64,000 nucleotides of DNA from DATKNA01 sp963755755 (GTDB lineage: Bacteria > Actinomycetota > Actinomycetes > Actinomycetales > Kineosporiaceae), in contig CAVWLJ010000009.1 in assembly GCA_963755755.1 (NCBI GenBank), positions 186,001 to 250,000 on the forward strand. Reading direction: 5' to 3'. The first letter of the stretch is position 1. Each line of letters starts with the position of its first letter. The notes below the pieces were generated by a model, which saw only the letters and a program-made list of their open reading frames with translations, made no database searches and was not told where the DNA came from. The position numbers and the translations under genes were made by a program. Below, one piece after another: positions 32,764 through 40,949 of the stretch.

Positions 32764-33178
32764 TGCAGCAGCGTAGACGCCGCGGCGCGGGGATTCGAGG
32801 TCGGCCCGCCTCGGTGGGCTCGACCGGGCCCGCACGACTCTTCGGTCCGGCCGTGACCTCGCCGGCTACGAGGCCACCGTCGTTGTCTACTGAGCGTGCA
32901 GGCCCGGTCCTTGCCCACCGATGGTCGTCGGTTCGGGGTCTGACCTCCCCTGCCGCGACGACCGTCCTGGAGGGGTGGACGGCCACTCCGCAACCTAGTC
33001 ACCGCACCGGCGGTGTCAAGGACTCCCCGACCAGCGGGTATGGGAATCACCGCAGGTCATCGAGGTTGTGTTCGGCCGCCCCTCCGAACGAGGGATTCAG
33101 GGATTCGTCGGCGTGTCGCTCGGCGTGTCGCGTTTACCTGCCCGAAGGGGTGCCGTGGCCGCGCATTCATCGACCCGG
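32764..33178. other. 415-base spacer without a recognised gene
   Basis: It lies between the lnt start and the end of the kal gene; both genes point left. It must hold the lnt promoter and the terminator of the kam operon. I saw no convincing ORF, RNA gene or repeat. A short plus-strand frame with a CPKGC motif (around 33140) lacks a start, a ribosome site and coding bias. Confidence 0.5.
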
Positions 33179-33578
33179 TCACCCCGGGACGACGACGGTG
33201 CCCCGTGCCGTGGTCGCGACGAGCGGAGGGTCGAGCACCTCGGCGGCGCTCGCCGAACGGTCCGGCCGGCCCCGGCACACGACGGTCGCGGCGAACTCGA
33301 GCTCCCGGCTGCGGCGGCCCGACGCGGACGACGGTGGCCGTGATCTCCAGCACGTCCCCGGCCCGGACCGGGGCGAGGAACTGGACGTCGGCGTAGGAGG
33401 CGAACAACCCCTCGTCACCGTCCGTCCGGATGCACAGCTCCGTCGCCACGTCACCGAAGCAGGCGAGGCTGTAGGCGCCGTCGACGAGGTTCCCCGCGTA
33501 GTGCGCGTGGCTGTACGGCACGTACCGGCGGTGCGTCACCGAGAGGCCGAGCCGGGGGTCCTGCGTCGCGTCGCTCAT
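33179..33578 (-). CDS. kal: hotdog-fold 3-aminobutyryl-CoA ammonia lyase, with one frame break
   Basis: About 132 residues after correction. The protein has a hotdog fold with VPYSHAHYAGNLVDGAYSLACFGDVATEL at the N-terminus, typical of Kal, which removes ammonia from L-3-aminobutyryl-CoA to give crotonyl-CoA in lysine fermentation. The second half (RELEFAATVVCRG, then the VATTARGTVVVPG end) lies after a +1 break near 33320. The ATG overlaps the kamE stop as TGATG, so it is the last gene of a kamD-kamE-kal operon. The function is assigned from fold plus context; another hotdog thioesterase is the main alternative. Confidence 0.85.
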
Positions 33579-34339
33579 CAGCCCGCCTTCCGCTGGGAGG
33601 CACCCTCGGGGACGAGCGCGTGCACGAGATAGGAGGCGACCTCTCCCGGGGTCGTCCCGCGGCCGAAGATGCGGTCGACGCCGAGGTCGGCGGTGGCGGA
33701 CTCGTCGAACCTCGGACCGCCGACCACGAGCAGCGGACGCCGGTGCGCGGGGAGCGCCTCCCGGAACGCGGCGGACATCTCCTGCGTGTTGTGCACGTGA
33801 GCGTCGCGCTGGGTCACGACCTGGGAGACGAGGACGGCGTCCGCCCGCTCGTCGATGGCGCGCTGGACGAGCTCCGGGACGGCGACCTGGGCACCGAGGT
33901 TCACGACCTTGATCTCGCGGTAGTACTCCAGGCCCTTCTCCCCCGCGAACCCTTTGATGTTGAGGATCGCGTCGATCCCGACGGTGTGCGCGTCCGTCCC
34001 GATGCAGGCGCCGACGACGACGAGCTTGCGCCGCAGCCGGCTCTTGATCGCCGCATTGACCTCCTTCGGCGACAGCAGCGGGTACTCCCGCTCGACGACC
34101 TGCACCTTGTCGAGCTCCACGAGGTGCCGGACGGAGCCGTAGACGACGAAGAAGGTGAAGTCGGGGCCCATCGCCTTGGCGTGCACGACGAGGGCGGGGT
34201 CCAGGCCCATCTTCTGGGCGAGCTGGACGGCGGCGCCCTCGGCCCGCTTGTCGTGCGGCAGCGGCAGCGTGAAGGACACCTGGACCATGCCGTCGCCGGT
34301 CGCGTCCCCGTACGGACGGACCACCTGCCGGTCGCTCAT
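33578..34339 (-). CDS. kamE: B12-dependent lysine 5,6-aminomutase beta subunit
   Basis: 253 residues. The cobalamin-binding Rossmann part is clear: VVGACIGTDAHTVGIDAIL contains the DxHxxG motif near residue 117, with LVVGGPRFDE later as the nucleotide-tail loop. The N-terminal part (VRPYGDATGDGMVQVSFTLP) matches the D-lysine/beta-lysine 5,6-aminomutase beta subunit. With KamD it moves the terminal amino group of beta-lysine to give 3,5-diaminohexanoate. ATG 34339 overlaps the kamD stop (ATGA). Confidence 0.94.
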   Translation of the reverse strand: MSDRQVVRPYGDATGDGMVQVSFTLPLPHDKRAEGAAVQLAQKMGLDPALVVHAKAMGPDFTFFVVYGSVRHLVELDKVQVVEREYPLLSPKEVNAAIKSRLRRKLVVVGACIGTDAHTVGIDAILNIKGFAGEKGLEYYREIKVVNLGAQVAVPELVQRAIDERADAVLVSQVVTQRDAHVHNTQEMSAAFREALPAHRRPLLVVGGPRFDESATADLGVDRIFGRGTTPGEVASYLVHALVPEGASQRKAG

Positions 34340-35931
34340 CGGGTGGCTCCGCTCTCGAGGAGGTCGACGGCGGGGTTGGCGTAGTCGTCCGCCTTGCGAG
34401 CGACCCCGTCGAGGCCCTTCCCGGCGTCCGCCGGTCGGCGCATCAGACCGAAGGTGCCGTCGGCGATCGCTTCCAGCAGGGTGTCGTCGACGATCCGGTC
34501 GAGCAGGTCGACGGCCTCGGCGAGCACGTGCCTCGCGCGCGTGGCGATGAAGCCGTCCGCGGGCGGGTGGAAGTCCTCCGCCAGCCCGGCGCAGGCGTTG
34601 ATCACGTAGCGGACGTTCTGCAGCGCGAGGTCGCGATCGGACAGCCACGGTGTGACCACGGCCTCGGTCATCATCCCGACGAGCAGGATGCTCTGACCGG
34701 TCAGGACGCCGGCGAGGTTGAAGAACCCGTCGAGCAGGTAGCCCCGGAAGACGTCGCCGGTCATGTGCTTGGTCGGCGGCATCCACTTCAGCGGCGCGTC
34801 CGGGAAGAGCGTCCGGGCGAGCAGCGCGTGCGCCAGCTCCAGCCGGAACGAGTCGGGGATCTCGGGGTTGATCTCGAAGGCATGGCCGAGGCCGAGCAGC
34901 CGGTCGGGCAGGCCGGCCTCGTGCGCGAACGCCTCGTTCAGCAGCTGGCTGACGGTGACGGTGTGCGCGGCCTCGACCGCGTCCGCGGTCGTGAGGTAGT
35001 TGTCCTCGCCGGTGTTGATGATGATCCCGGCGCGCGCGTGCACCTGACGGCTGAAGCGCTGGTCGACGAAGGTGCGGATCGGGTTGATGTCCCGGAAGAG
35101 GATCCCGTACATCGAGTCGTTGAGCATCATGTCGAGCCGCTCGAGCCCGGCCAGGGCGGCGATCTCCGGCATGCACAGACCGCTGGCGTAGTTGGTCAGC
35201 CGGATGTACCGGCCGAGCTCGGCGCCGACCTCGTCCAGGGCGGCCCGCATGAGGCGGAAGTTCTCCTGCGTCGCGTAGGTGCCGGCGTAGCCCTCACGGG
35301 TGGCGCCCTCCGGGACGTAGTCGAGCAGGCTCTGCCCGGTGGACCGGATGACGGCGATGACGTCGGCCCCGGCGCGCGCGGCGGCCTGGGCCTGCGGGAT
35401 GTCCTCGTAGATGTCGCCGGTGGCCACGATGAGGTAGATCCAGGGTCGCTGCTGCGGGTCGCCCAGCTTCTTCACGAGGCGCTCGCGCGTGCGCCGCGCC
35501 GCGTCCACCCGGCGCAGGCCGGCGGCCACCGCGCCCCGGGCGGCGCTCCTCGGCGTCCGCGCCGCCCTGCCCTGCGGGACGCGGAAGGTGACCGATCCGA
35601 CGGCCGCCTTCTGCGCCAGGGTGAGCAGGTCCGAGGCCTCCTCGCGGATCAGGGCGTCCCAGACCGGCAGGCACACGCCGTGCTCCAGCCCGACCTGCGC
35701 CCGGACGGCGTCGACGAGGTGGTTGACCCAGGGCACGCGGTCGGCGTCGGCGCCGGAGAGCCCCGCCAGCCGGAGCGTGGCGCGCTCCACCGACACCGTC
35801 GTGTGCGTGCGGGCCAGGGTGACGACGGGCTCCGCCGCGCGGACGGCGAGACGGCGCGCCCGGTCGACCAGAGCGGGATCCAGTTCGAGGCCGCCAGGGC
35901 GGGCGGCGCCCTCTCGAATCTCTGCGGTCAT
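34336..35931 (-). CDS. kamD: lysine 5,6-aminomutase alpha subunit
   Basis: 531 residues, uninterrupted; Clostridium homologues are about 515. The TIM-barrel subunit is recognised from IYLIVATGDIYEDIPQAQAAA, DVIAVIRSTGQSLLDYVPEG, GGYAGTYATQENFRLMR-like blocks near residue 220 and MNDSMYGILFRDIN-type segments near 290. It binds adenosylcobalamin and PLP together with KamE. ATG 35931 is preceded by GGAGGGCGTCG. It is the first gene of kamD-kamE-kal and divergent from plsC across 183 bases. An anaerobe-type fermentation enzyme in an aerobic actinomycete lineage is notable but has precedent. Confidence 0.94.
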   Translation of the reverse strand: MTAEIREGAARPGGLELDPALVDRARRLAVRAAEPVVTLARTHTTVSVERATLRLAGLSGADADRVPWVNHLVDAVRAQVGLEHGVCLPVWDALIREEASDLLTLAQKAAVGSVTFRVPQGRAARTPRSAARGAVAAGLRRVDAARRTRERLVKKLGDPQQRPWIYLIVATGDIYEDIPQAQAAARAGADVIAVIRSTGQSLLDYVPEGATREGYAGTYATQENFRLMRAALDEVGAELGRYIRLTNYASGLCMPEIAALAGLERLDMMLNDSMYGILFRDINPIRTFVDQRFSRQVHARAGIIINTGEDNYLTTADAVEAAHTVTVSQLLNEAFAHEAGLPDRLLGLGHAFEINPEIPDSFRLELAHALLARTLFPDAPLKWMPPTKHMTGDVFRGYLLDGFFNLAGVLTGQSILLVGMMTEAVVTPWLSDRDLALQNVRYVINACAGLAEDFHPPADGFIATRARHVLAEAVDLLDRIVDDTLLEAIADGTFGLMRRPADAGKGLDGVARKADDYANPAVDLLESGATR

Positions 35932-36114
35932 CGACGCCCTCCGGGAAGACTTTCGGTCGTCAGGGCGAGCCTTCGAAGTTTCTGCGGCCGCCACTGCCTC
36001 AGCGGTCACGATCTCACGAACCGGACGGGAGCGTCGAGCCTGCCGACGCGTCCTCCCCGGGCCGTCGCCCCGACGGTCTGCGGCTAGTCTTCCCTGGCGC
36101 AGAGGGGAGGGCCG

Positions 36115-36805
36115 GTGGGATACACGCTCGCCCGGTTGATCGCCGGCTTCGTCTTCCGCGTCGTGTGGCGGCCGCGCGTCCGTGGGCGTCGAGAACGTGC
36201 CGCCCACCGGTGCCGTGATCATCGCGAGCAACCACCTGAGCTTCATCGACAGCGTCGTCATCCCGCTCGCCGTGCCGCGGCGGGTGCGCTTCCTGGCCAA
36301 GGCGGAGTACTTCGAGGGCCGGGGCCTGCGCGGGCGCGGGACCGCGCTCTTCTTCCACCTCATCGACGCGGTGCCCGTCCGCCGCACGGGCAACCGCGAC
36401 TCCATGCGCTCGCTCGAGCTGGCACTGGACGTGCTGCAGGAGGGCAGCGCCTTCGGGATCTACCCCGAGGGCACGCGGTCGCGCGACGGCCGGCTCTACC
36501 GCGGCCGCACCGGCGTGGGCTGGCTCGCCCTCACCTCCGGAGCGCCCGTCGTCCCGGTGGCGGTCACCGGGACCGACAAGGTGCAGCCGGTCGGGTCCAG
36601 CGGGCTGCGGGTCCATCCCGTCACGGTCCGTTTCGGGACGCCGGTGCAGCCGTCGGCGTACGCGGGCCTGCCTGCCGGCCGCGCCCGGCGGGAGATCACC
36701 GACGAGGTGATGGACCGGATCGCCGCGATGTCACCGCAGCAGCGCGCCGACGGCTACAACGAGCCGCCCGGCGGTGCCGACGAGGTCGACGCCAACACCG
36801 TCTGA
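36115..36805 (+). CDS. plsC: 1-acylglycerol-3-phosphate acyltransferase (PlsC family), with one frame break
   Basis: About 229 residues after correction. A short hydrophobic start (MGYTLARLIAGFVFRVVWRP) precedes a +1 break near 36180. The catalytic part then follows: NHLSFIDSVVIP (HX4D box), FLAKAEYFEG, and FGIYPEGTRSRDGRLYRG (acyl-acceptor EGTR box). The enzyme acylates lysophosphatidate at the membrane. GTG 36115 follows AGGGGAGGGCCG. TAGTCT (36085-36090) could be a -10 element. Divergent from kamD; no metabolic link to lysine breakdown is apparent. Confidence 0.92.
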
Positions 36806-36965
36806 CCCCGATCCCGCTGCCGGCCCGCGCCCGACGGGAGCGGGGACACGACCGGGACGAATCGGCTGCTCTGCCGACCATCCCTGTCCCCCGCCGGATC
36901 CCCGCTCGCCACGAGATGCGCGGACGGGGTGCGAGATCCGGTGGCTGTCCCGGGTCCTCCCCGAT

Positions 36966-37026
36966 GAGTGGCGCAGCAAGGCCCCGGCGACGGGGGTCGC
37001 CGAGGCCTTGAATCCTGCTGCCACTC
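36966..37026. terminator. long imperfect hairpin between convergent genes
   Basis: GAGTGG at 36966 pairs with CCACTC ending at 37026, and the arms continue inward through GCAGCA/TGCTGC, AAGGCC/GGCCTT and GGCGAC/GTCGCC with small bulges. It lies between convergent plsC and the SRPBCC gene, in an intergenic stretch of about 260 bases. It probably ends both transcripts, but its length also suits a mobile miniature element. Its sequence is unrelated to the GATCATGCA repeats. Confidence 0.6.
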
Positions 37027-37064
37027 GCCGGTCTCGAACGATCAGCGAGATGGTGATCGGTAGA

Positions 37065-37544
37065 TCAGCCGCGGCCGCCGGTCACGTCGGCGTCGACGGA
37101 CCCGCGCCACGCGCCGGTCTCGTCGCCGCCGCGGCTCTCGATGAACTCCTTGAAGCGCTTCGCGTCGGCCTTGACCCGGTGGTCGTCCACGCCCACCGCG
37201 GCGCCGGCCTTCTCGACCAGGCCGGAGGGCTCCCAGTCGATCTGGATCATCACGCGGGTCTGGTCGTCGCTGAGCCGGTGGAACGTGACCACGCCGGCCT
37301 GCTTGGTGTCCCCGCCGACCGTCGTCCACGCGATCCGCTCGTCGGGGTTCTGCTCGGTGATCTCGGTGTCGAACTCGCGCGTGACGCCGCCGACCTTCGT
37401 CACCCAGTGGTTGCGGGTGTCGTCGATCTGGGTGATCGACTCGACGCCGTCCATGAAGTGGGGGAACGACTCGAACTGCGTCCACTGGTTGTAGGCGGTG
37501 CGCACGGGCACGTTGACGTCGACCGATTCCTGAACCTGAGCCAT
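37065..37544 (-). CDS. SRPBCC family protein (polyketide cyclase/START-like)
   Basis: 159 residues. The pattern VDVNVPVRTAYNQWTQFESFPHFMDGVESI is the typical start of the SRPBCC coenzyme Q-binding/cyclase group, followed by WVTKVGGVTREFDTEITEQNPDERIAWTT. It is a small cytoplasmic helix-grip fold with a hydrophobic pocket; the ligand is unknown. ATG 37544 follows GGGAGCACCGCCTC. It stands downstream of the carboxymuconolactone-decarboxylase-like gene on the same strand with a 117-base gap. Confidence 0.88.
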   Translation of the reverse strand: MAQVQESVDVNVPVRTAYNQWTQFESFPHFMDGVESITQIDDTRNHWVTKVGGVTREFDTEITEQNPDERIAWTTVGGDTKQAGVVTFHRLSDDQTRVMIQIDWEPSGLVEKAGAAVGVDDHRVKADAKRFKEFIESRGGDETGAWRGSVDADVTGGRG

Positions 37545-37661
37545 GAGGCGGTGCTCCCTGAGGTACGAGTACGTGTTCGTCGGACAGCACTCGACGTACC
37601 CGCACCGATGATCGCTACACCGGGTTGCACCACCTATGACGCGATTGGGATCGGTTCCCCG

Positions 37662-38051
37662 TCAGGAGGCGGTGTCGGCTGTCGCGGAGCCCGCCGAAGC
37701 CTGCGCCGGAACCTGCCCGCTGCCCTCGGCTGCCTCTTCCTCCGCCAGCTCCTCGACCACCGCGATCGCGATGCCGAGCGCCTCGGTGATCTTGCGGGCG
37801 GCGGAGAGCACGCGAGGCGCACCCGTGATCGGCGCGACCGCGACGAGGACGTCCTGGATGTCCGCGACCGTGAGGCCCGACTCCAGGGCGGGCCCGACGT
37901 GCATGAGGTACGACGCCGGCGGGGCGTCGACGGCGACCAGGGCCGCGACACGCACCAGGATGAGCGTCGCGGGGTCGAGCTCGGACCGGGCGATCGAGAC
38001 GGCGTTGATGTCGGCCAGCGTCTCGAGGACCGGGGCTTCTCCAATGGCCAT
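37662..38051 (-). CDS. carboxymuconolactone decarboxylase (CMD) family protein
   Basis: 129 residues. The all-helical CMD pattern is visible in LILVRVAALVAVDAPPASYLMHVGPALESGLTVADIQDVLVAVAPITGAPRVLSAARK. The CxxC pair of AhpD-type peroxidases is absent, so this is not an obvious alkylhydroperoxidase. The C-terminus is an Ala/Glu/Ser-rich tail. ATG 38051 gives MAIGEAPVLET. Function unknown. Neighbours are an SRPBCC gene downstream and an amidohydrolase gene in tandem upstream. Confidence 0.85.
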   Translation of the reverse strand: MAIGEAPVLETLADINAVSIARSELDPATLILVRVAALVAVDAPPASYLMHVGPALESGLTVADIQDVLVAVAPITGAPRVLSAARKITEALGIAIAVVEELAEEEAAEGSGQVPAQASAGSATADTAS

Positions 38052-38160
38052 GGGAGCTTCCCATCCCTTTCCGGGTTGTGGTGAACGGGAGATATCGGTC
38101 TCCGCAGACTCGCAAAGGCGGGACCGTGCCGTCCTCATCCACCTGGGATGACCCGGGCGA

Positions 38161-39786
38161 TCAGGCGGGGGCGTCGTGCACGATCCGCCCGCGGACGACG
38201 GTACGCAGGCAGCGCGGAACCTCCACGCCGGGCGCGAGGTCGGGCAGCCCCGGCGTCCCCGACCGCGGGTCGGTGCTCCAGGCCTGGATGCGGTCGTCGG
38301 GTGCCTGGACGACGAGGTCGCCGGCCGACCACACCGCCAGGGTCGCCGGAGCCCCGACGGCGAGCACGCCCTCGCCGTACCGCCTCGCTGCCCGCCACGC
38401 GCCGCGGGTGTGCGCGGCGAAGGCGGCCTTGGCGCTGATCCGCTGCTCGGGATCGGTGTGGAAGGCCGCCGCCCGCACGCCCTCCCACGGCGCGAACGGG
38501 GTGACGGGGCTGTCGGAGCCGAGAGCGAGCGGGACGCCGGCGGCGGCGAGCGCGGCGAACGGGTTCATCCGGGCGGCCCGGTCGGCGCCGAGCCGCGCGG
38601 CATACATCCCGTCGCGCCCGCCCCAGGCGGCGTCGAACGCCGGCTGCACGCTCGCGGTGAGCCCGAGGTCGGCCAGGCGGGCGACGGCGCCCGCGTCCGC
38701 GGTCTCGACGTGCTCCAGCCGGTGCCCGGCGGCGCGCACGGCGGCGATGCCCGCGCGCTCGGCCGCGCGCCGGAACCCCTCGAGGACGGCGTCCAGCCCC
38801 GCGTCGCCGATGACGTGGAACCCGGCCTGCAGACCGGCGGCGGTGCACGCGACGACGTGGTCGCGGATCTGCTCCACGGTCAGGTAGACGTGCCCCCGGG
38901 TGTCCGCATCCGCGTACGGCTCGCGGAAGGCGGCGGTCCGCGAACCCACCGCGCCGTCCGCGTTGAGGTCCCCCGCCAGTCCCGCGACGGCGACGCCCAG
39001 CCCGGCGACGACCTCCTTCGCCTCCGCCTCGTCCGCCACCAGCCGGCCGCGGTACGGGACGACCTCAGGCAGCGGCTCCTCGGCGTCCGGAGCGGAGAGG
39101 GCGACGAGAGCCGCGAGATCCTCCTCTGGCGCGATGTGCGGGGCGGACATCTCGTGCACGCACCCGATCCCGGCGGCGGCGGCGGCGCGGAGCGCGGCCC
39201 GCTGGGCGTCGGCGCGGGCCGCCGGGGACAACGCGGCACGGGTCGCCGAGCGGGCGGCGTGGTGCGCGTCACGCTCGACCCGGCCGTCGTCCGTCCAGCC
39301 GGTGTGGGAGCGCACGTCGGCGGCCGCGGCCAGCGCGCCGGAGACGATCGCGGAGTGGGAGTCCACCCGGGCCAGGTACACGACCCCGCCCGCGGACGCC
39401 CGGTCGAGCTCGGCACCGGTCGGGGGCCGGCCCTCGGCCAGGTTCCGCTCGTCCCAGCCGTGGCCGAGGATCGGCCGGCCCCGCCCGCTGCGAGCGGCGG
39501 CCTCGACGGCCTGGAGGATCTGCGTCACCGAGCGCGCGGAGCGCAGGTCGAGGCCGCCCAGCGCGAGCCCGGTCTCGGTGACGTGGACGTGCGCGTCGAC
39601 GAACGCCGGCGTGACCAGGGCACCCCGCAGCTCGACGACCTCGTCGGCCGCCGAGGCGTGCACCCCGGCCGCCTCGTCGGAGCCCAGCCAGGCGATGGTG
39701 TCCCCGTCGGTGAGCAGGGCGGTCGCGAACGGTTCGCTGGTGCTGTAGATCGCACCGCCGCGGTACAGCGTCCTCATGCCCTCCAT
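38161..39786 (-). CDS. YtcJ-like amidohydrolase
   Basis: 541 residues of the amidohydrolase superfamily (Amidohydro_3). It shows the usual two-part barrel: FVDAHVHVTETG (HxH metal pair, about residue 65), GCVHEMSAPH, AGFHVIGDAGLDAVLEGF, HRLEHVETADAG and ALGSDSPVTPFAPWEG near the C-terminus. Such enzymes hydrolyse amides or carbamates of unknown natural substrate. ATG 39786 (MEGMRTLYRG) or ATG 39777 may start it. It lies 23 bases downstream of kdd on the same strand, so it may be co-transcribed with the lysine-pathway dehydrogenase. Whether it acts on a lysine derivative is speculation. Confidence 0.88.
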   Translation of the reverse strand: MEGMRTLYRGGAIYSTSEPFATALLTDGDTIAWLGSDEAAGVHASAADEVVELRGALVTPAFVDAHVHVTETGLALGGLDLRSARSVTQILQAVEAAARSGRGRPILGHGWDERNLAEGRPPTGAELDRASAGGVVYLARVDSHSAIVSGALAAAADVRSHTGWTDDGRVERDAHHAARSATRAALSPAARADAQRAALRAAAAAGIGCVHEMSAPHIAPEEDLAALVALSAPDAEEPLPEVVPYRGRLVADEAEAKEVVAGLGVAVAGLAGDLNADGAVGSRTAAFREPYADADTRGHVYLTVEQIRDHVVACTAAGLQAGFHVIGDAGLDAVLEGFRRAAERAGIAAVRAAGHRLEHVETADAGAVARLADLGLTASVQPAFDAAWGGRDGMYAARLGADRAARMNPFAALAAAGVPLALGSDSPVTPFAPWEGVRAAAFHTDPEQRISAKAAFAAHTRGAWRAARRYGEGVLAVGAPATLAVWSAGDLVVQAPDDRIQAWSTDPRSGTPGLPDLAPGVEVPRCLRTVVRGRIVHDAPA

Positions 39787-39809
39787 TCTCGGCCGCCCCG
39801 CCCGCGGCC

Positions 39810-40874
39810 CTACCGCAGCCCCAGCCGGGTCTCGAACAGCCGCCGGACGCCGGGGGCGCCGCGCAGGACGTCGAGGGCGTAGTCGGCGTGACCGGCCGCG
39901 TAGCCGTTGCCGATGAGCAGGGTGACGTCCGCGGCGAGCCCTTCGGCGCCGAGGGCCGCGGCGGGGAACGACGTGGCCATGGAGAAGAAGATCACGGTGC
40001 CGAGCTGCGCCGTGGCGAGCACGGCGCCGTGCTCGCAGCCGGGGACGTCGACGCAGACGACGGTGACGTCGGCGGGACCCCCGGCCGCCGCGACGGCGTC
40101 CGCCAGGGCGACGGGGTCCCTGGCGTCGGCCAGCACGACGGCGTCGGCGAGCGCCGCGTCGTCGAGTGCGACGCGTTCGCCCTCGACGGGCACGACGGCG
40201 ACGGTTCGTGCGGCACCGGCGCGCCCGGCGGCCGCGAGCGCCAGGCTGCCGCTCTTGCCGGCGCCCCCGATCACCGCGACGACCGGGGGCCGTCCCTCCC
40301 CCACATACCGGGCGACCACGCGGGCGGTCAGCGCCGGGGCGCCGCAGACGTCCATGACCGCCAGGGCGAGCTCGGCCGGCAGGTCGGCCGGCAGTCGGGC
40401 GGCGACAGACCGGCCGAAGAGGACGGCGTGGCCCTCGCAGGGCACCTGCTCGCCGCGCCCGTCCCAGCCGGCGAGGTCGTCGGTGATCGCGAGCGGGGTC
40501 AGGGTGAGGGACACCAGCGTCGCCACCCGGTCGCCGGGCCGCAGGCCGAGCGGGCTCGCCGGGCCGACCTCGTCGACCGTGCCGACGAGCATGCCGCCGG
40601 ACCCCGTCACCGGGTTGTGCATCTTGCCCCGGGTCCGGACGATCTCGAGCACCTCGGCGCGGACGGCGTCCCCGTCGCCCCCGTGCTTCTCGGAGAGCTG
40701 CCGGAAGCTGGCCGCGTCCAGGTTCAGCCGCTCGACCCGGATGCGGACCTCGTCCGGGGCGATCCGGGGGTCGGGGTCCAGCCGCCAGGCGGCCTGCGGC
40801 AGCACGCCGAGAGGTTCGAGCACGCGGTGCAGGCCGACCGGGGACGAGGTGGTCCGAGCGGGGGCGGAAGTCAT
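39810..40874 (-). CDS. kdd: L-erythro-3,5-diaminohexanoate dehydrogenase
   Basis: 354 residues. It is recognised by the family-specific segments HRVLEPLGVLPQAAWRLD, NPVTGSGGMLVGTVDEVGP and the NAD-binding loop VIGGAGKSGSLALAAAG near residue 205, followed by VDVPGCEHGAVL. The enzyme oxidatively deaminates 3,5-diaminohexanoate, the KamDE product, to 3-keto-5-aminohexanoate. ATG 40874 is chosen. It is divergent from kamA across a 75-base spacer containing a CCACA-N8-TGTGG dyad. The call rests on motif and neighbourhood agreement. Confidence 0.88.
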   Translation of the reverse strand: MTSAPARTTSSPVGLHRVLEPLGVLPQAAWRLDPDPRIAPDEVRIRVERLNLDAASFRQLSEKHGGDGDAVRAEVLEIVRTRGKMHNPVTGSGGMLVGTVDEVGPASPLGLRPGDRVATLVSLTLTPLAITDDLAGWDGRGEQVPCEGHAVLFGRSVAARLPADLPAELALAVMDVCGAPALTARVVARYVGEGRPPVVAVIGGAGKSGSLALAAAGRAGAARTVAVVPVEGERVALDDAALADAVVLADARDPVALADAVAAAGGPADVTVVCVDVPGCEHGAVLATAQLGTVIFFSMATSFPAAALGAEGLAADVTLLIGNGYAAGHADYALDVLRGAPGVRRLFETRLGLR

Positions 40875-40890
40875 GGTCACGAGGGTAGGG

Positions 40891-40908
40891 CCACAAATCC
40901 TCCTGTGG
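40891..40908. promoter_or_regulatory. CCACA-N8-TGTGG dyad between kdd and kamA
   Basis: Five-base inverted repeat in the only 75 bases separating divergent kdd and kamA, just upstream of the putative kamA -35 box. It is well placed to regulate both genes. An Lrp/AsnC regulator gene lies 2 kb away, but no link is shown. Confidence 0.4.
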
Positions 40909-40913
40909 CAGTC

Positions 40914-40942
40914 TCGGCAAGCGAAAGAATCTCCCGTACATT
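40914..40942 (+). promoter_or_regulatory. kamA promoter candidate
   Basis: TCGGCA (40914-40919) and TACATT (40937-40942) are spaced by 17 bases and resemble the housekeeping -35 and -10 boxes. The predicted start site falls at about 40949, directly at the GTG 40950. No Shine-Dalgarno site is seen, so the mRNA may be leaderless. Confidence 0.45.
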
Positions 40943-40949
40943 GGCGATC

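Noticed and set aside
33013..33396. Small plus-strand frame with CPKGC motif
   Set aside because: It largely overlaps kal on the other strand, lacks a ribosome site and shows no coding bias.
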